DNA of 64,000 nt from Nemopilema nomurai (GCA_003864495.1 PEDN01001374.1:124001-188000), one strand, 5' to 3'; positions 1-15,846 are shown, counted from the first letter of the stretch. Program-made: numbers and translations. Notes: generated from the letters alone by a model not told the origin.

Positions 1-91
1 CTATCATGGCACACGGTATGTGTGACCGGGTAATGCTAATCTAAAAGCCATTAGAGAGTTGACATAAAGAGAGTTGGCACTCATTTTGTTA

Positions 92-4447
<4,356 letters not shown>

Positions 4448-6060
4448 GTTTGTTTCGTTTTATAATATTTTGAACAGATTGTTGTCTTCCACGGTAGGCT
4501 TTGAACACAGCCTCTTCTTGGTTTGCTCCATGTGATGTTGCAATGACAGTAGCCTCGATTCAAGACCTAGCCCTAGAGCAATAACATAGACGCCCAAGGC
4601 GCTAGATTGAAGAGAAAACAATATTATCAAAAATCAGCATAGTTTTGAAATGTCAGTTATATTTTACCAGCTTGCCGTATTGATTTCAAAAGTTTTGAGC
4701 CATAAATTGTGTTTTCAAATTGGGTTTTCTGATTTTCAAATTTTTTTGCAGTAGTTCTCGTACTTTCACACGGGTTCATCTATGAAAAGAAAAGATCACA
4801 CATACCATTTAGTATTGGTTTTTTTTGTACTTTCAAAATTTGCGGAATTAGCGGGGAAATGCAAGCAAGCTCGGGTTGCTGTCATCAATCTTGTATCTAG
4901 CTATCTGCAGATCTTTCTCAAAAGTGAACTGAAGTATTGAAATCTACATCTTTAACTATGTTGTTTGGACCCTTCAATCGCGATTAACTTTGTTCTGAAT
5001 ACATAGATATTTCTTTAGATTTGACCTTACTTTGCTGCTGCAGTGAAAAAATCCATTGAAATGTATGGGAAAAGCTAAATTTTGAAAATTGGTTAATTCG
5101 CAGCCTGACAACCCAAACACTTGAAATTTCGGCATAGACTAATTCCAACATGAACATTGCAATTCTATGATCCATTTTCGCCAAATGTGAAAACAAAATT
5201 TACCAGGAGCAAAGAATATGTTTTTTCCTTGGTATTACATACCTGTTTTTAATGTAAAACCAGAGTATTGCTCCCTTTGAAATAAATTGATGATAAAAAT
5301 ATACTGCAGATTGACCAAGAAAGGCTGATTATTCTCTTTAATATCTTAAAAGAATGGTAAGAACGGAGGAACGATAATCGTGAACACAAAGTCCTCGGAG
5401 TATGCAAACTTCGGAAAATGACTAAATACTGACAAAATATATAGCCAATTGCGAATCAAAAATCAAAAGAGGGTTGTGAGAAAGATAATTTTCTCGCTCC
5501 TCAGCCTAGACTGCTCCATCCCCATTACATTATCATTTCACCATCCTCTCTTATCCCTTGTCAGCAAATTTCTTATTAGAATAATCAATATAATTGTAAA
5601 GTTAAGTCAGTTAGTCAGAAACAGAGTCGGAGCTACAGAACACAATAGACAAAGCGTCGTCTCTCTCTCTCGGTCTGGCTCCGTGTTCTCTGCACGTTGA
5701 AGAAGACAACTACAACATAACTCTTTTCTACAACATAACCAACATGGTTACCACATAGCCAATATCGTTATTACCTATCCGATATCAGTACTGCATATCC
5801 AATACTGCCCAATATATGTTTTCAAGTCTGCCATGAAAATAATCAAAGCTTCTCCAATCCCAAAAGATTCGATATAAAATGCAAACACAACAATTGAATC
5901 GAATCTTTTCGAATCAATCGCAATCATTTCATCCATTGATGCAGGATAAGAATCAGAACAATCAACGGCACAATTAATTGCTACGTATGCGAAATGTTTC
6001 CAATAAGGGAAGCAAATCAAAAAAGCCATGGGATAAGCTACCCAGAAAGCAGCCGACGTT
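4448..6060. other. Intergenic, DIMT1 5' flank to CLCC1 3' end
   Basis: No coding exon is recognised here. It holds the DIMT1 promoter (just right of 4447) and a dispersed repeat copy at about 4930-5190. The short open frames have no family signature. Tandem TATCCAATAT/TACCAACAT-like wording around 5720-5810 is only low-complexity drift. Confidence 0.5.
4930..5190 (+). repeat. Dispersed repeat, copy 1 (same family as 56360-56660)
   Basis: This stretch and 56360-56660 share a long diverged block in the same orientation. Shared landmarks include ATGTTGTTTGGACCC, TTGAATA.ATAGATATTTC, CTGCAGTGAAA and TTCTATGATCCATTTT versus TTTCTGTGATCCATTTT. No coding capacity or terminal repeats were seen, so the class is unknown. 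Confidence 0.6.
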
Positions 6061-9000
6061 TTAATGAATGGCCGGTCGTACTGGATCTTCATAGACATTC
6101 TCCACTGCTCGTCTTTCAACTGGCAATTGACTGTCATGGTTCCTACCAGAGTCGCCACCATTCTCCATTGGCAGAGGCAATTCCAGAGTTGGCTGCAGAC
6201 GGTTTTCTACGACGAAATGGTCAGAGCAGTAAAATAGAAAAGTGCTTGGTTGTAATGTTGCATTGAAAAATTAAGGACCATTAATCCACCCCATAGAAGT
6301 GAATTTATTCTAGCCTCGTGGAAGTGACCCTCTTTGGACAATCCTATCCCTTTTGCAAAATGTTCTACAGGCGTTGAAATGCTTAAGAGATAGCGGGCCG
6401 GAATGGGTGTCGCATTGATCTAGACAGGGCCCTGTCCAAGTCGTAGTGGCTATAGTGGCCTTCAAGATGTTGTTAGTAAGCAAATATGAAGAAACACCAA
6501 CCTCTCGGAGCTGGCTCAATTTCATTTTGGGGAGGAATATCTTCAACGGCCACTCCAGCAACTTGGGCCTTAGCATCACGATCACCAACAGCAGGCTTGT
6601 TTGCAAGTCGGGCTTCGAGGGTTTCCACTTTTTCTTTTAGCTGCCGGATTTGCCCATTCTCCACGTAGTTCTGTCTTCTACCGATGTGCAGTATTGGCGT
6701 ATAAACCTGAATTCCTATGCTCAACAAGAACACAACACAACCAGCAACAAATACCAAAAAATGCCATTGAGCTGGGATTTCTTTGAACAAAACTCTGAAG
6801 CTTTTTCCAAGATGCTCCGATAAAACCAGAAGTGGCTGAAAGAACATGCGAGATGCTGCGGCAGCCAATGCCTGGTCGAAAGCGAAAAACAACTGTTCTA
6901 CAACGGGATTCAATACCATAACAGTAATAACATTTGCAACTTTTTACACAACAGATCAGTAAACTGATAGGCCACTTTCATCTACGGAAACAGCATTCTT
7001 GAGGATTGATCTTAATATTACAATTATCAAAACAATTTCTTGATAACTGAGTTTGGCTGTTCATTGGACTGCTCATACAAGATGCAGAAGTCGTTTTCTT
7101 CACAAGCCACAATGACAAGATTAAGCAATAGTCATTTTATCTTGAGCAATAGTCATTTTATCTTGAGCAATAGTCATTTTATCTTGCGCAATTATTTTAT
7201 CATTTTATGTTGAGCTTCTAGTTTCTGCGGAAATTGACTATAACTAATTGAATTTGACAATGGCAGACTAAAGGTAATTTACGTTTGCACTGAAACTAAT
7301 TTAGAAATAAAGGTTACAAAATTGGTGACAAACACTGGCTGGAAACAGACCAATATGCTTGAACAACACCCTTCAATGTGCCAAGGTCATACAAGTGTAT
7401 TTAAAAAAATATGAGAAAAAGCAACATACTTGGCTTGGCGTTACTTCCCAGATTGGGTCAACAATGACAGCAGCATAATACTTGGAGCAGGAGTCCTCGT
7501 CAAACGAAAATGTGTCTCTGAGCCACCATTTGAACAATGTGCCATACGACATCTTTTTCTGGAAGCATTCTTCTGACACAAGCGATTGATCTGCAGCCTT
7601 TCTTGAGAGGGCTGTCTTATACAGCCGCATCCACTCCCATGGGACACTCACGACAAAAGCAAGGTAGCAAGCAGAAGGATCATTCCATACACAGTCAACT
7701 TTGCTGCAATAAGTGTTCTCGCAGTATAAAAAATGACCAAAAAAAACAGAACTGTGACAGAGAAGTATTGCAAATAAACCAAGTCAATTTTGGAAAGAAT
7801 GTTGAGAAAATCAGAAAATAATCTGCTCTGTTCGTCAATTGTGCCAGATGCAAAAATGCCGACCAGGGTGTTAGTACAAGTGTGGGGCTGGCATTTGCTT
7901 TGTAAGCATTCTTGGATCTTCTCAACAGATTCACTTTCTATCTTGAATGTTACTTTTGCCAAGGGCACGCCCTGTCGTCCAGTTGGAAGGACCGTCTTCA
8001 GCAGTGCTCTGTATACTTGTTTAAGGTATGGTGTTTCCAAAGGAACATCTCTAAGTGCCTCGTTGACAATTTTCTTGGTGAACATTTTTGAAAGTTCATC
8101 TCTCCTCTGAATGCATTCACTCAGGTCAGCTTGGGCATTTTTCAACTGATTAATTAACCCTGTGTGATGTGCCTTCAAAAAGAAATAAATAAATTTATCA
8201 CTTGAATCCAAAAGCAATCAAATTGCTGTTGTTGTGGAAATGATCCTAAAAAGGGAAAAATATAGTGAAATAGTTTATGTTTCCTGTAAAGAATGATACA
8301 TCTCTGGAGTGTACTCAGTGGTAGAGTGTACTCAGACAATCAATCTCAAACTGAAGCCTTGGTATTATAACAGCACATTATTGGCTCATGCACCTATGGT
8401 AGTACTTAACATGGCAAACAATTAATGATAAATTTTAACACCAAGTTTACTTTCATCATGACATGAAAGGATATTATGTTCTAATCCTGAGATATTGCTT
8501 TGTTTACAATCGGAAAACACTTATAAACCACATTCAAAAAGGGTGCTTGCAAAAAATAAGAAATGAAATGTAGCTGCTTAGCAGCATTTATCTGCAATTC
8601 TTTTGTGATGCTTCAAAAGCTTTCCATACATTACCTTTAAAATGGTGAACAAAATAAACAACATTTGATGTGACTTGCTATTTAATGAAAGTGTTTTGTC
8701 CTTTTGAACGTCTTTAGAAACCATTTTGAGTTCATTTTGTGATATTATTTCAAAATATCCAGTAGCTTCCAGTAGATATCACACCCAAGGGCCCAGTAGA
8801 TGATACTGGTACTTGCTTAAGATTCTTCCAAAAAATAAGTTAATTTCTTTGTGGTTTTGTTCTTTTTGAACTAAGCAGCCTCTTATTAAAAAATAATTTC
8901 TGAGCTCCATTTAAAAGTCTCAAGATCATTATTCTTCAATTTCTTACCAATGGAATAATGTTCTGTTTCAACTAACATGTTACTTAGTGTTGAGTTCTTT

Positions 9001-9206
9001 ATAGCCATGTAGATAGGGCTACTTACGGTTGTGTCGCCATATTCATCGCCAGCTTCTACCCTTCTCGTAAGGTGATTTGGCTGTTTTAGGCCTCTCTCTT
9101 TCAAAAGCTGTTCTACTGGATCAATTAAATGTTTTTGTTGATCCTTTGCATCCGCTGCATCAAATACTGAAATGAGGAGGATGTTCACCCATAGTTTCAC
9201 TTCCAT
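6061..9206 (-). CDS. CLCC1: CLCC1-like ER chloride channel (MCLC family), one apparent frame break
   Basis: CLCC1 is a multi-pass ER membrane protein linked to anion conductance and ER ion homeostasis. Minus-strand exons: 9027-9206 (ATG 9206, then a hydrophobic signal peptide), 7426-8159, 6502-6939 and 6061-6206 (stop 6061-6063). Recognition rests on the luminal helical part (ADLSECIQRRDEL), TM1 (FSVTVLFFLVIFY), TM2 leading into PWEWMRLYK, the family block DSCSKYYAAVIVDPIWEV, an EIPAQWHFLVFVAG membrane segment, then a coiled coil and a low-complexity tail. Two problems remain. Exon 9027-9206 ends in phase 0 while 7426-8159 starts with two spare bases, so a small exon is probably missing between them. 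The frame also breaks near 7646-7650. The donor at 7425 (gttgct) restores a gapless family alignment; the stronger-looking gtatgt at 7429 does not. An in-frame upstream ATG at 9287 would add a Cys-rich leader and is disfavoured. Confidence 0.85.
7122..7205 (+). repeat. Short tandem repeat, 21-bp unit
   Basis: About four copies of GAGCAATAGTCATTTTATCTT, the last diverged, in a CLCC1 intron between exons 6502-6939 and 7426-8159. Confidence 0.85.
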
Positions 9207-9214
9207 CGTGCTAC

Positions 9215-9265
9215 CGTAACAGCAACAACAATAACAGCAACTACAATAGCAGCAACAACAACAAA
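9215..9265 (+). repeat. Interrupted CAA/CAG trinucleotide repeat in the CLCC1 5' leader
   Basis: A CARCAA-type tract sits just upstream of the chosen CLCC1 start. On the minus strand it reads as TGT/TGC and makes the Cys-rich open frame that continues to an ATG at 9287. Confidence 0.7.
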
Positions 9266-9311
9266 GATCAGTGCATTTCCAAGACACTGGGGCAAAGTCG
9301 GCAGCTTCACA

Positions 9312-9670
9312 GTACCGTAAATCCTCGAATTAGCCCCCTGGAGGCTTATTTATTTTTTACATTTTTGGATGGGAGCTTATTCAAGGGGGGGGGCTTATTC
9401 GAGGTGGGGGGGGGGGGCTTATAAAAATTTTTGGAACATGCCATATAAATATAAAATTTTTGAAATTTCTTTCTTTTCATAATATAAAAAATTGCCTAAG
9501 TACATCAATAAATATGCCAAAGGCAACATCAGGAGTAAAAAATCAACAAATCGAGAGGGGGCTTATTCGTGGGGGGGGGGGCTTATTGAAAATTTGTAGT
9601 TCTAGGGTGGGGGCTTATTCGAGGGGGGGACTTTTTCGAGGGAGGGGGCCAATTCGAGGATTTACGGTAC
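9312..9670 (+). mobile_element. MITE, family A (TIR GTACCGTAAATCCTCGAATT)
   Basis: The left terminal repeat at 9312-9331 is the exact 20-base inverse of the right one at 9651-9670. The body is about 360 bp, G-rich on the right (repeated GGGGGCTTATTCGAGG), and has no coding capacity. It lies directly upstream of CLCC1. A truncated copy lies at 21182-21345 in the opposite orientation. Confidence 0.85.
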
Positions 9671-11024
9671 TCGAATCTATGTAGTCGAGTTCAAGGAATA
9701 GAAATCGAAAATGCGCTTTGAAAAACATTGACCAACAACTGCCCAAATTAGCATCTAACCTAGCTTGTGTTAATTATACCAGTTATGATATAATATGACA
9801 TGTCCGAAAATTTTAAGTCCGAATGTCAAATTTTGACATAGTTACTAAGCGTTACTAAGAGTTTCTTGTCATGTATCAAGCATCCATGGCTTATTTGGCG
9901 CGTAAACGCACCAAGGATCTACAAGAAATACGCCGACTTAGAATATAAGTGGGATTGGGGTGTGATACCCAGGGTGCGCCTGAGCAATCTCTGGCAGTGC
10001 TGCCACCATATTGATGTAAAATGTTTCTTGAAAATGATGATTGATCAATTCTCAGGACCTTTCAAAAGTCAGAGGATGGCCAATAAATGGTGCGACGTAA
10101 ATCGGTTTAATCTTTCCTTCTTTTCTTCCGATGAAATCGTTCCGGCAGCTACATAACTTGCATGCTAACAACGGCATAATAAACAACACGTGACATGGGC
10201 ATAATCTTTCTCAAGAACTATCCCAGAGGTCTTTCGAAACTTATATATATCTCCTATGAATGTCTCGACACGACTAAGAGCAAAATCTTTCACAAGCATC
10301 TTGCCCTAAAACGGCGCATGCCTAAACTCCTTTCGCTTGCTGCTACTTTTCCATAATTCTTACTCTCTAGAATGAGGTACGGGGCTCAAATATATACTGA
10401 ACTAAAAACCATAGACATACGTAAATGAAACGGTAAAAGGAAGTAACCTACTAAGTGACGAGCGGGGTGGGGTAGCGTGATATCCTAAAATACGTGGTTG
10501 CTATGGCGATCTATTTAACATGCTGATAATTGACGTAGGTATGAAGTTACTCACAATAATGCAAAGATTATCCGGATACACGTGATACAAAAATGTGGAA
10601 CGAGCAAGGAAAATTACAGATTACCAAGAGTGATTAGGTAAGGAAAATAAAACGAATGGACTAGAGAGAAAGGCCTAAAATTAGCAGTATTACATAGACA
10701 TAGGACATTTCCACGGTCTGTGACGCTGTGCGGGAGCAAGGGTCCGTCGGAGATCGTGGACTCACCCATCAAGACGGATCGGAAAAAAGTTTCCAATTAG
10801 CACTTTTATAATAACCATGGCCCAAAATGTAATAACTGCTCCTTTAGAAGGTCTTCAAGTTAGCAACAGCTTCATTTCTGCAGCATTTTTACAACAACTT
10901 TGCCTTAGTCTTGATTCCCTGTGTGGAAACATGATATTTGAACAAAAAAACTGATGATGAAAATGTGTATACATTGACGATAGATATTGAAATAGAAACG
11001 GCGATCAATGAAAATCTGTGACGT
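9671..11024. other. Gene-free stretch
   Basis: No supported gene, RNA or repeat was seen. The open frames (for example 9866-10156) carry no recognisable motif. Confidence 0.4.
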
Positions 11025-11706
11025 TCAATTAACAGTCAATCATCAATTAACCGTCAATCATAAGGATAACAATCATAAGGTTAACAGTCAATCATCAGTT
11101 AACAGTCAATCATAAGGATAACAATCATAAGGTTAACAGTCAATCATCAGTTAACAGTCAATCATAAGGATAACAATCATCAATTAACAGTCAATCATCA
11201 ATTAACAGTCAATCATAAGGATAACAATCATAAGGATAACAATCATAAGGTTAACAGTCAATCATCAATTAACCTTCAATCATAAGGATAACAATCATAA
11301 GGTTAACAGTCAATCATCAGTTAACAGTCAATCATAAGGATAACAATCATAAGGTTAACAGTCAATCATCAATTAACCTTCAATCATAAGGATAACAATC
11401 ATAAGGTTAACAGTCAATCATCAGTTAACAGTCAATCATAAGGATAACAATCATCAATTAACAGTCAATCATCAATTAACAGTCAATCATAAGGATAACA
11501 ATCATAAGGATAACAATCATAAGGTTAACAGTCAATCATCAATTAACCGTCAATCATAAGGATAACAATCATAAGGTTAACAGTCAATCATCAGTTAACA
11601 GTCAATCATAAGGATAACAATCATAAGGATAACAATCATAAGGTTAACAGTCAATCATCAGTTAACAGTCAATCATCAGTTAACAGTCAATCATAACCGT
11701 CAATTG
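11025..11706 (+). repeat. Minisatellite with nested TTAACAGTCAATC / ATAAGGATAACAATC units
   Basis: About 680 bp built from two interleaved short words, roughly ATCAGTTAACAGTCA and ATCATAAGGATAACA, arranged in a higher-order pattern of about 50 bp. Some higher-order blocks repeat verbatim (for example the stretches beginning near 11080 and 11280), which indicates recent unequal exchange. Confidence 0.95.
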
Positions 11707-11839
11707 ACTCTCGCTGCTTCATGCTTGTTAGTAAATAAACGTAAATAAACTCAAAGTAAATAAACACTGCCATGTGACCGTCGTGAAGGCTGCTACAGAC
11801 ATTAGAAGCACAACTAAGGAAGAAAGCCATGATTCTTAC

Positions 11840-11950
11840 TACTAAAAGTAAAAGTATTATAAGCTATCGCAAAACTCTCACATTTAGCGCTTTTTGACAT
11901 CTCTGGCTAACGATGGGGGCAGGGCTGTTGCTAGAAAATTTTAATGGGCG
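11840..11950 (+). mobile_element. Diverged MITE fragment related to the 30989-31247 element
   Basis: It shares the run TTTTTGACATCTCTGGCTAA followed by CGATGGGGGC with the interior of 30989-31247 (TTTTTGACATCTTTGTCTAA then CGAGGGGGGC). No terminal repeat is preserved. Confidence 0.4.
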
Positions 11951-12296
11951 GGGGGAGGGGTTATGTTGCAGGACCAGTGGTTTGCCGACAAAAGGGGTGT
12001 GACAATTGATATGGGTGTGTTCTTAAACGGTTCTTATTATTATTGATAAAACTCGCAAATATTCATCCTCAGGATAATTATATCTATGTAGCTGTTAAAA
12101 TGTATAGTTTTTTTTATTGTTTAATGTTCAGCACTTAATTCTTTTATGTTTCAGTTTTGTCCAGCAAGCTGCAACTGCATCTATAGCCAAACTAGGCAAC
12201 ATTTTCGGGCAACATTCGCAATTTCCGAATGTTACCCTTTAACTTCTCCTTACATGGGCTCCTACGCAGGTTGGAAAGTGGAGGGGCCAAAGGAGA

Positions 12297-12392
12297 TTTG
12301 AAAAAGATTTTTCAATGTGAACTGAAACACATCATCACATCACATTTGAAAAAGATTTTTCAATGTGAACTGAAACACATCATCACATCACA
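12297..12392 (+). repeat. Perfect 48-bp direct duplication
   Basis: Two adjacent identical copies beginning TTTGAAAAAGATTTTTCAAT. Short fragments of the GGGGGCTTAATAGAGAG repeat family follow at about 12510-12560. Confidence 0.8.
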
Positions 12393-14200
12393 ACTACGGA
12401 TTGCCCGTTTCCAAGAGACTGCGGACAAAGCTTCAAATTTTCGAAGATTTGCCGACGAGGTTTCGGTCTGGAGGGTGTCACATCCCCCCCACACCCCCCT
12501 GTATCGACGCCCCAGGATGGGGGCTTAATAGAGAGAGAGGGGCGCCTAATTCCGAATTGTTCTTGATAAATGGGGCTTCAAAGAGCTTTTACGTAAAACA
12601 ACGAAGAAGACCTCCGGCCAAAGCATACTTTTTGATTTCCGTCTGACGTTGCGTGATACCAGCTTCCGGTTTTGTTCGATTGTTTCATGTGACAAGGTTC
12701 AAAGTGCCATTATTGTTGCACCATTGTCACGAGTCTGCTATCACGAGTTGTTTTTGAGAGCACCAGCTGAACCTCTCCGAACAGTAGCGGACACTGTGAG
12801 GTAAGCGGGGCTTCAAATTGCTTTTTGTCTCGATCTTTATTCCTTCACTACAGCGTCCTTGCTTTAATAATGGCTGCACGATTTCAATACTGCTTAAATA
12901 CATCATATTTCAATACTTCATAGCGCGTTGTTTGCAGATGACTTTTGGTTTCATAAATTACTATATTTGATTTGCAAAGTTGCTCAGATGTCAGTCAGTA
13001 TGCCAGATGTATAAGTTCCACATAAAAATTCGCTCAGAATAGCAGTACGAATCCAATTAAGAATATCAATATGAGTGATAATATCAATATAAATACTGTA
13101 CGATCGATGATTTAATGAGCCTGTTTATCATATAGGTCATATTTTGCCATAGTTTTATATCATTTTCTCTCTAGTTACCTAAGTTACTTTGTATTTAAAC
13201 ATTTAAAGAAAACTGCAAATTCACCTGCCTTCTTTTCATATATTTTTACTGATTAATGGAAAATCAGGCTTACATCATTTTATTAAAGAAGTCCTCTTCA
13301 TTGAACATTCGAACAAAAAAAATTTCTTGCAGAATAAGGCATATCTCTGTGGCTATTTATGATTTAGTCGAAATTATTTTAAACCTTCTTTTGTTTGTTT
13401 ATGTATAAAGCTGTAAAAAATGATGTGTGTGAATAGGAATAGGCAGTAGAGCCTGATAAGATACGCTGGTAACGCTTATAATATAGAAGCGCCGAAGGCG
13501 CTATTTGTCCAACTCTGTCCGCCAGAGAGAGGCAAATTTTGTTTTGGTGGCCAGTTTTAATGGTGTTAGAAAGAATCTTTACCAGTACTGAGCCCTTATA
13601 ATTTCACGAAAAATGAGGCCATAGCTAGTGAACTTCCACACAGATTTTTAGCGTTTAAAGTGGTGATTTGTCTTGAAATAGCTTTTATCTTTCCGCTTGA
13701 ATGTTGGCGATTGGCTCATTAATTGCAGCGTTTTGCTGACAATTGCGGCGCACTTACATGAATTTTGAAAAATGTTGCAATGCAAATGTTTGATAGATTC
13801 CAAGACTTTCTGAACAAGCCTTTATGATTCATTCAATTTAATTCCCTAGAACAGCTTGCAACGTACTTTGAAAGGTGAGCAAATGTCAATTTTGATTAAA
13901 GGCCTATTCAGTCACATTTCTGCCCTGTAATGTTAAAAAGTTCGCGTCTTTAATGAGGGTAACATAAACAATGTCATCTCCAGAGTTTATTTTGCAGCAA
14001 ATCAAATTTAAGTAGTTGTTAATAGATTTATCGGGTTGTAATAGAAGGTTTACAAACACTATTTGAACATGTTAGAAACGCACCGCAGCAACCTTCGGTT
14101 CAAAATACATAAAACGTCGCAATAGAATTGCCAAAATTCGAACGGAGGTCGAAAGATAAGAAATATTTCGTGATAACTCGTTTAAAAAGTGTTCCGTATT
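12393..14200. other. Gene-free stretch
   Basis: Apart from MITE debris at 12510-12560, nothing is supported. The sequence is AT-rich with short open frames only. Confidence 0.4.
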
Positions 14201-14219
14201 ATCATCCCTGGCAGCTCTC

Positions 14220-14640
14220 TGGAAGCAAAGTACTGTCTTGTTAATGCTAAATGGGATAAAATTTTGTCGGAGAAGACACGAAGAGACGCAAGTTGGATTA
14301 GGCCTGGCAGAGTTAAGACTTCGTGAGAAAATTTTTTGAACGACACCGTTGTAGCAAGTGAATGACCAGAAAACTTTAAGATGTCGAAAAAATCATCTCT
14401 GATGCCATGCAACTATATTAGGCCATTTTTTAGAAGAAGTCAACAGCGATGAGAGAACCACAGGTTGAAACACAGGTTGCAATAACTCTGTCAGATAAAG
14501 GACGGTATAGCGCTAATACATTTGGTGTTGGCAAATCAACTGTTTCAAAAACTGTAAGAAGTGTTTGTCAGGTAATTTCGAATGAATGTCGCCAAAAGTA
14601 CATCAAGCTGCCATGCACTTGGCAGGCTCTCGCGCCTTCG
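14220..14640 (+). pseudogene. Decayed PIF/Harbinger transposase (HARBI1-like) fragment
   Basis: Read across frames on the plus strand, the order of motifs matches the N-terminal part of Harbinger transposases: SWIRPGRV, then ENFLND and PENFKMSKKS, a CNYIRPFF segment, a VETQVAITL strand, and the helix-turn-helix-like NTFGVGKSTVSKTVRSVC. In-frame stops interrupt it (after RVKTS and after VVASE), and a deletion in the QVAITL...SDKGRYS region removes the usual LYYL. No downstream DDE catalytic part was found. It is a dead fragment, not a working nuclease. Confidence 0.6.
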
Positions 14641-14892
14641 GCGTGTCCGTGTCACCGGTTTATTGCAAGAAGTTTCACCAGTGCGTGCGAAGGAGGAGAA
14701 TCGTTGCAGTGTCGTGTGAACACCTCTTAAAAGTTCCGTTCCGTTCCCGTTTTGAACTTTTCACAAAATCATAAGTGCTCAGTACTGCCGCTTATTCCTT
14801 TTGCCACCATTCCAATACAAAATTAGCCTCACGGGTGATACAATTGCGATGCGGGCCTGAGTCTGACCACTTTTCTTTCCAATTAGGCCATC

Positions 14893-15846
14893 ATGTTCGC
14901 CCCGCTGTCGTTAGCGGGGCTGCTGTCTTTGGCAGCAGTCGTCGTGGCGTCCAACGTCCAATTGTGCCAGCCGGCTCCACAGTGGCAAGTATCAGGGTCC
15001 AGGCCCCTCCGTGACGCGCAGCGTGCCGGACACGTGACTGTCCTCGCCCTACTCGATGCCAACTGTGGTTATTGTGTTATGCAAGCAACTCTTTTGAGAC
15101 GCCTAAAAAATAAACTGGAAAAGAAGTATGTAATTCACTCTTCCCTTTTCATTTGTTTATTCGTTTATTAATCCAAGTTAATTTGACTTCAGGTTTTTGC
15201 AAAAATATTGATTTTCTCTTGAAAAATAAAAACATTAAAGATGATACTAAATTGGTCTTGTTGCGATAGCGAGGAGTTGAAGCCCATGTCAGAAGTCTCG
15301 AGATACCATTCTTGGGAAATTATTTTGCTTAGAGGATTTACGTAGACTATTTGTATGACAGGAAAATAAAAGATGTCACATTCATGATCCTGAACAAGAA
15401 ATCTGCAAGAGGAACAAGTTTCCGTCTTAAAAGTGCAGTCGATTTCAAAGTTTATCAGGCAGTGGATGATGACATTTGGGAAAAACTGGATGGCCGTAGA
15501 AATGATTTCTTCATTTACGATAAATGCGGTCGTTTGGCATACGTTCTACATGAGGAGGCCTCGTATCTAGGTTGGCCTCATGTCAGGTCAGTCAAGTTAA
15601 CATGTTATTTGAATACCATTGAATAATTTTCGACTGTGAGATCTTGTTATACGTTTTGTTTTGCAGCCTAGCGATTGTCTACTCAAATGTTTTAGCTTTT
15701 TGTTTTTCAGCCAAGCGATTGTCTACACGTATGACAACAAACATGGATGTAAAGGCAAATGCGTAGATGGTAGGCCATTTTATGACTTAAGAACCGGCCT
15801 AATTACCCGTATTACATTCTTCTTCCAAGGACACAATCAATGTTAA
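14893..15846 (+). CDS. Selenoprotein-P-like secreted thioredoxin-fold protein, Cys form (CGYC)
   Basis: SelP N-terminal domain protein, predicted to be secreted. Exons: 14893-15125, 15335-15586 and 15711-15846, all in phase, about 206 residues if exon 3 runs to its TAA. A signal peptide (MFAPLSLAGLLSLAAVVVAS) is followed by the family opening LCQPAPQW, then VTVLALLDANCGYCVMQA, in which CGYC is the redox site where vertebrate SelP has Sec-x-x-Cys. The second exon holds VTFMILNKKSA and the diagnostic DIWEKLDGRRNDFFIYDKCG; the third holds YDNKHGCKGKC. A likely 5' UTR acceptor ends 6 nt before the ATG, as in the neighbour gene 21599-24442, and exon phases match that gene, so the two are tandem paralogues. 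A phase-1 donor at 15779/15780 could splice to a further exon, but none was found. No SECIS is needed because no UGA is used. Confidence 0.85.
15664..15735 (+). repeat. Partial tandem duplication of an intron-exon boundary
   Basis: GCAGCCTAGCGATTGTCTAC at 15664 is repeated as TCAGCCAAGCGATTGTCTAC at 15708. Each copy carries an AG acceptor followed by the start of exon 3 of the Cys SelP-like gene. Only the second keeps the reading frame. Confidence 0.75.

Noticed and set aside
7426..7430. GTATGT at 7429 as the CLCC1 donor
   Set aside because: It leaves the next exon out of phase; the gttgct donor four bases later gives a gapless family alignment, though it is weaker by consensus.
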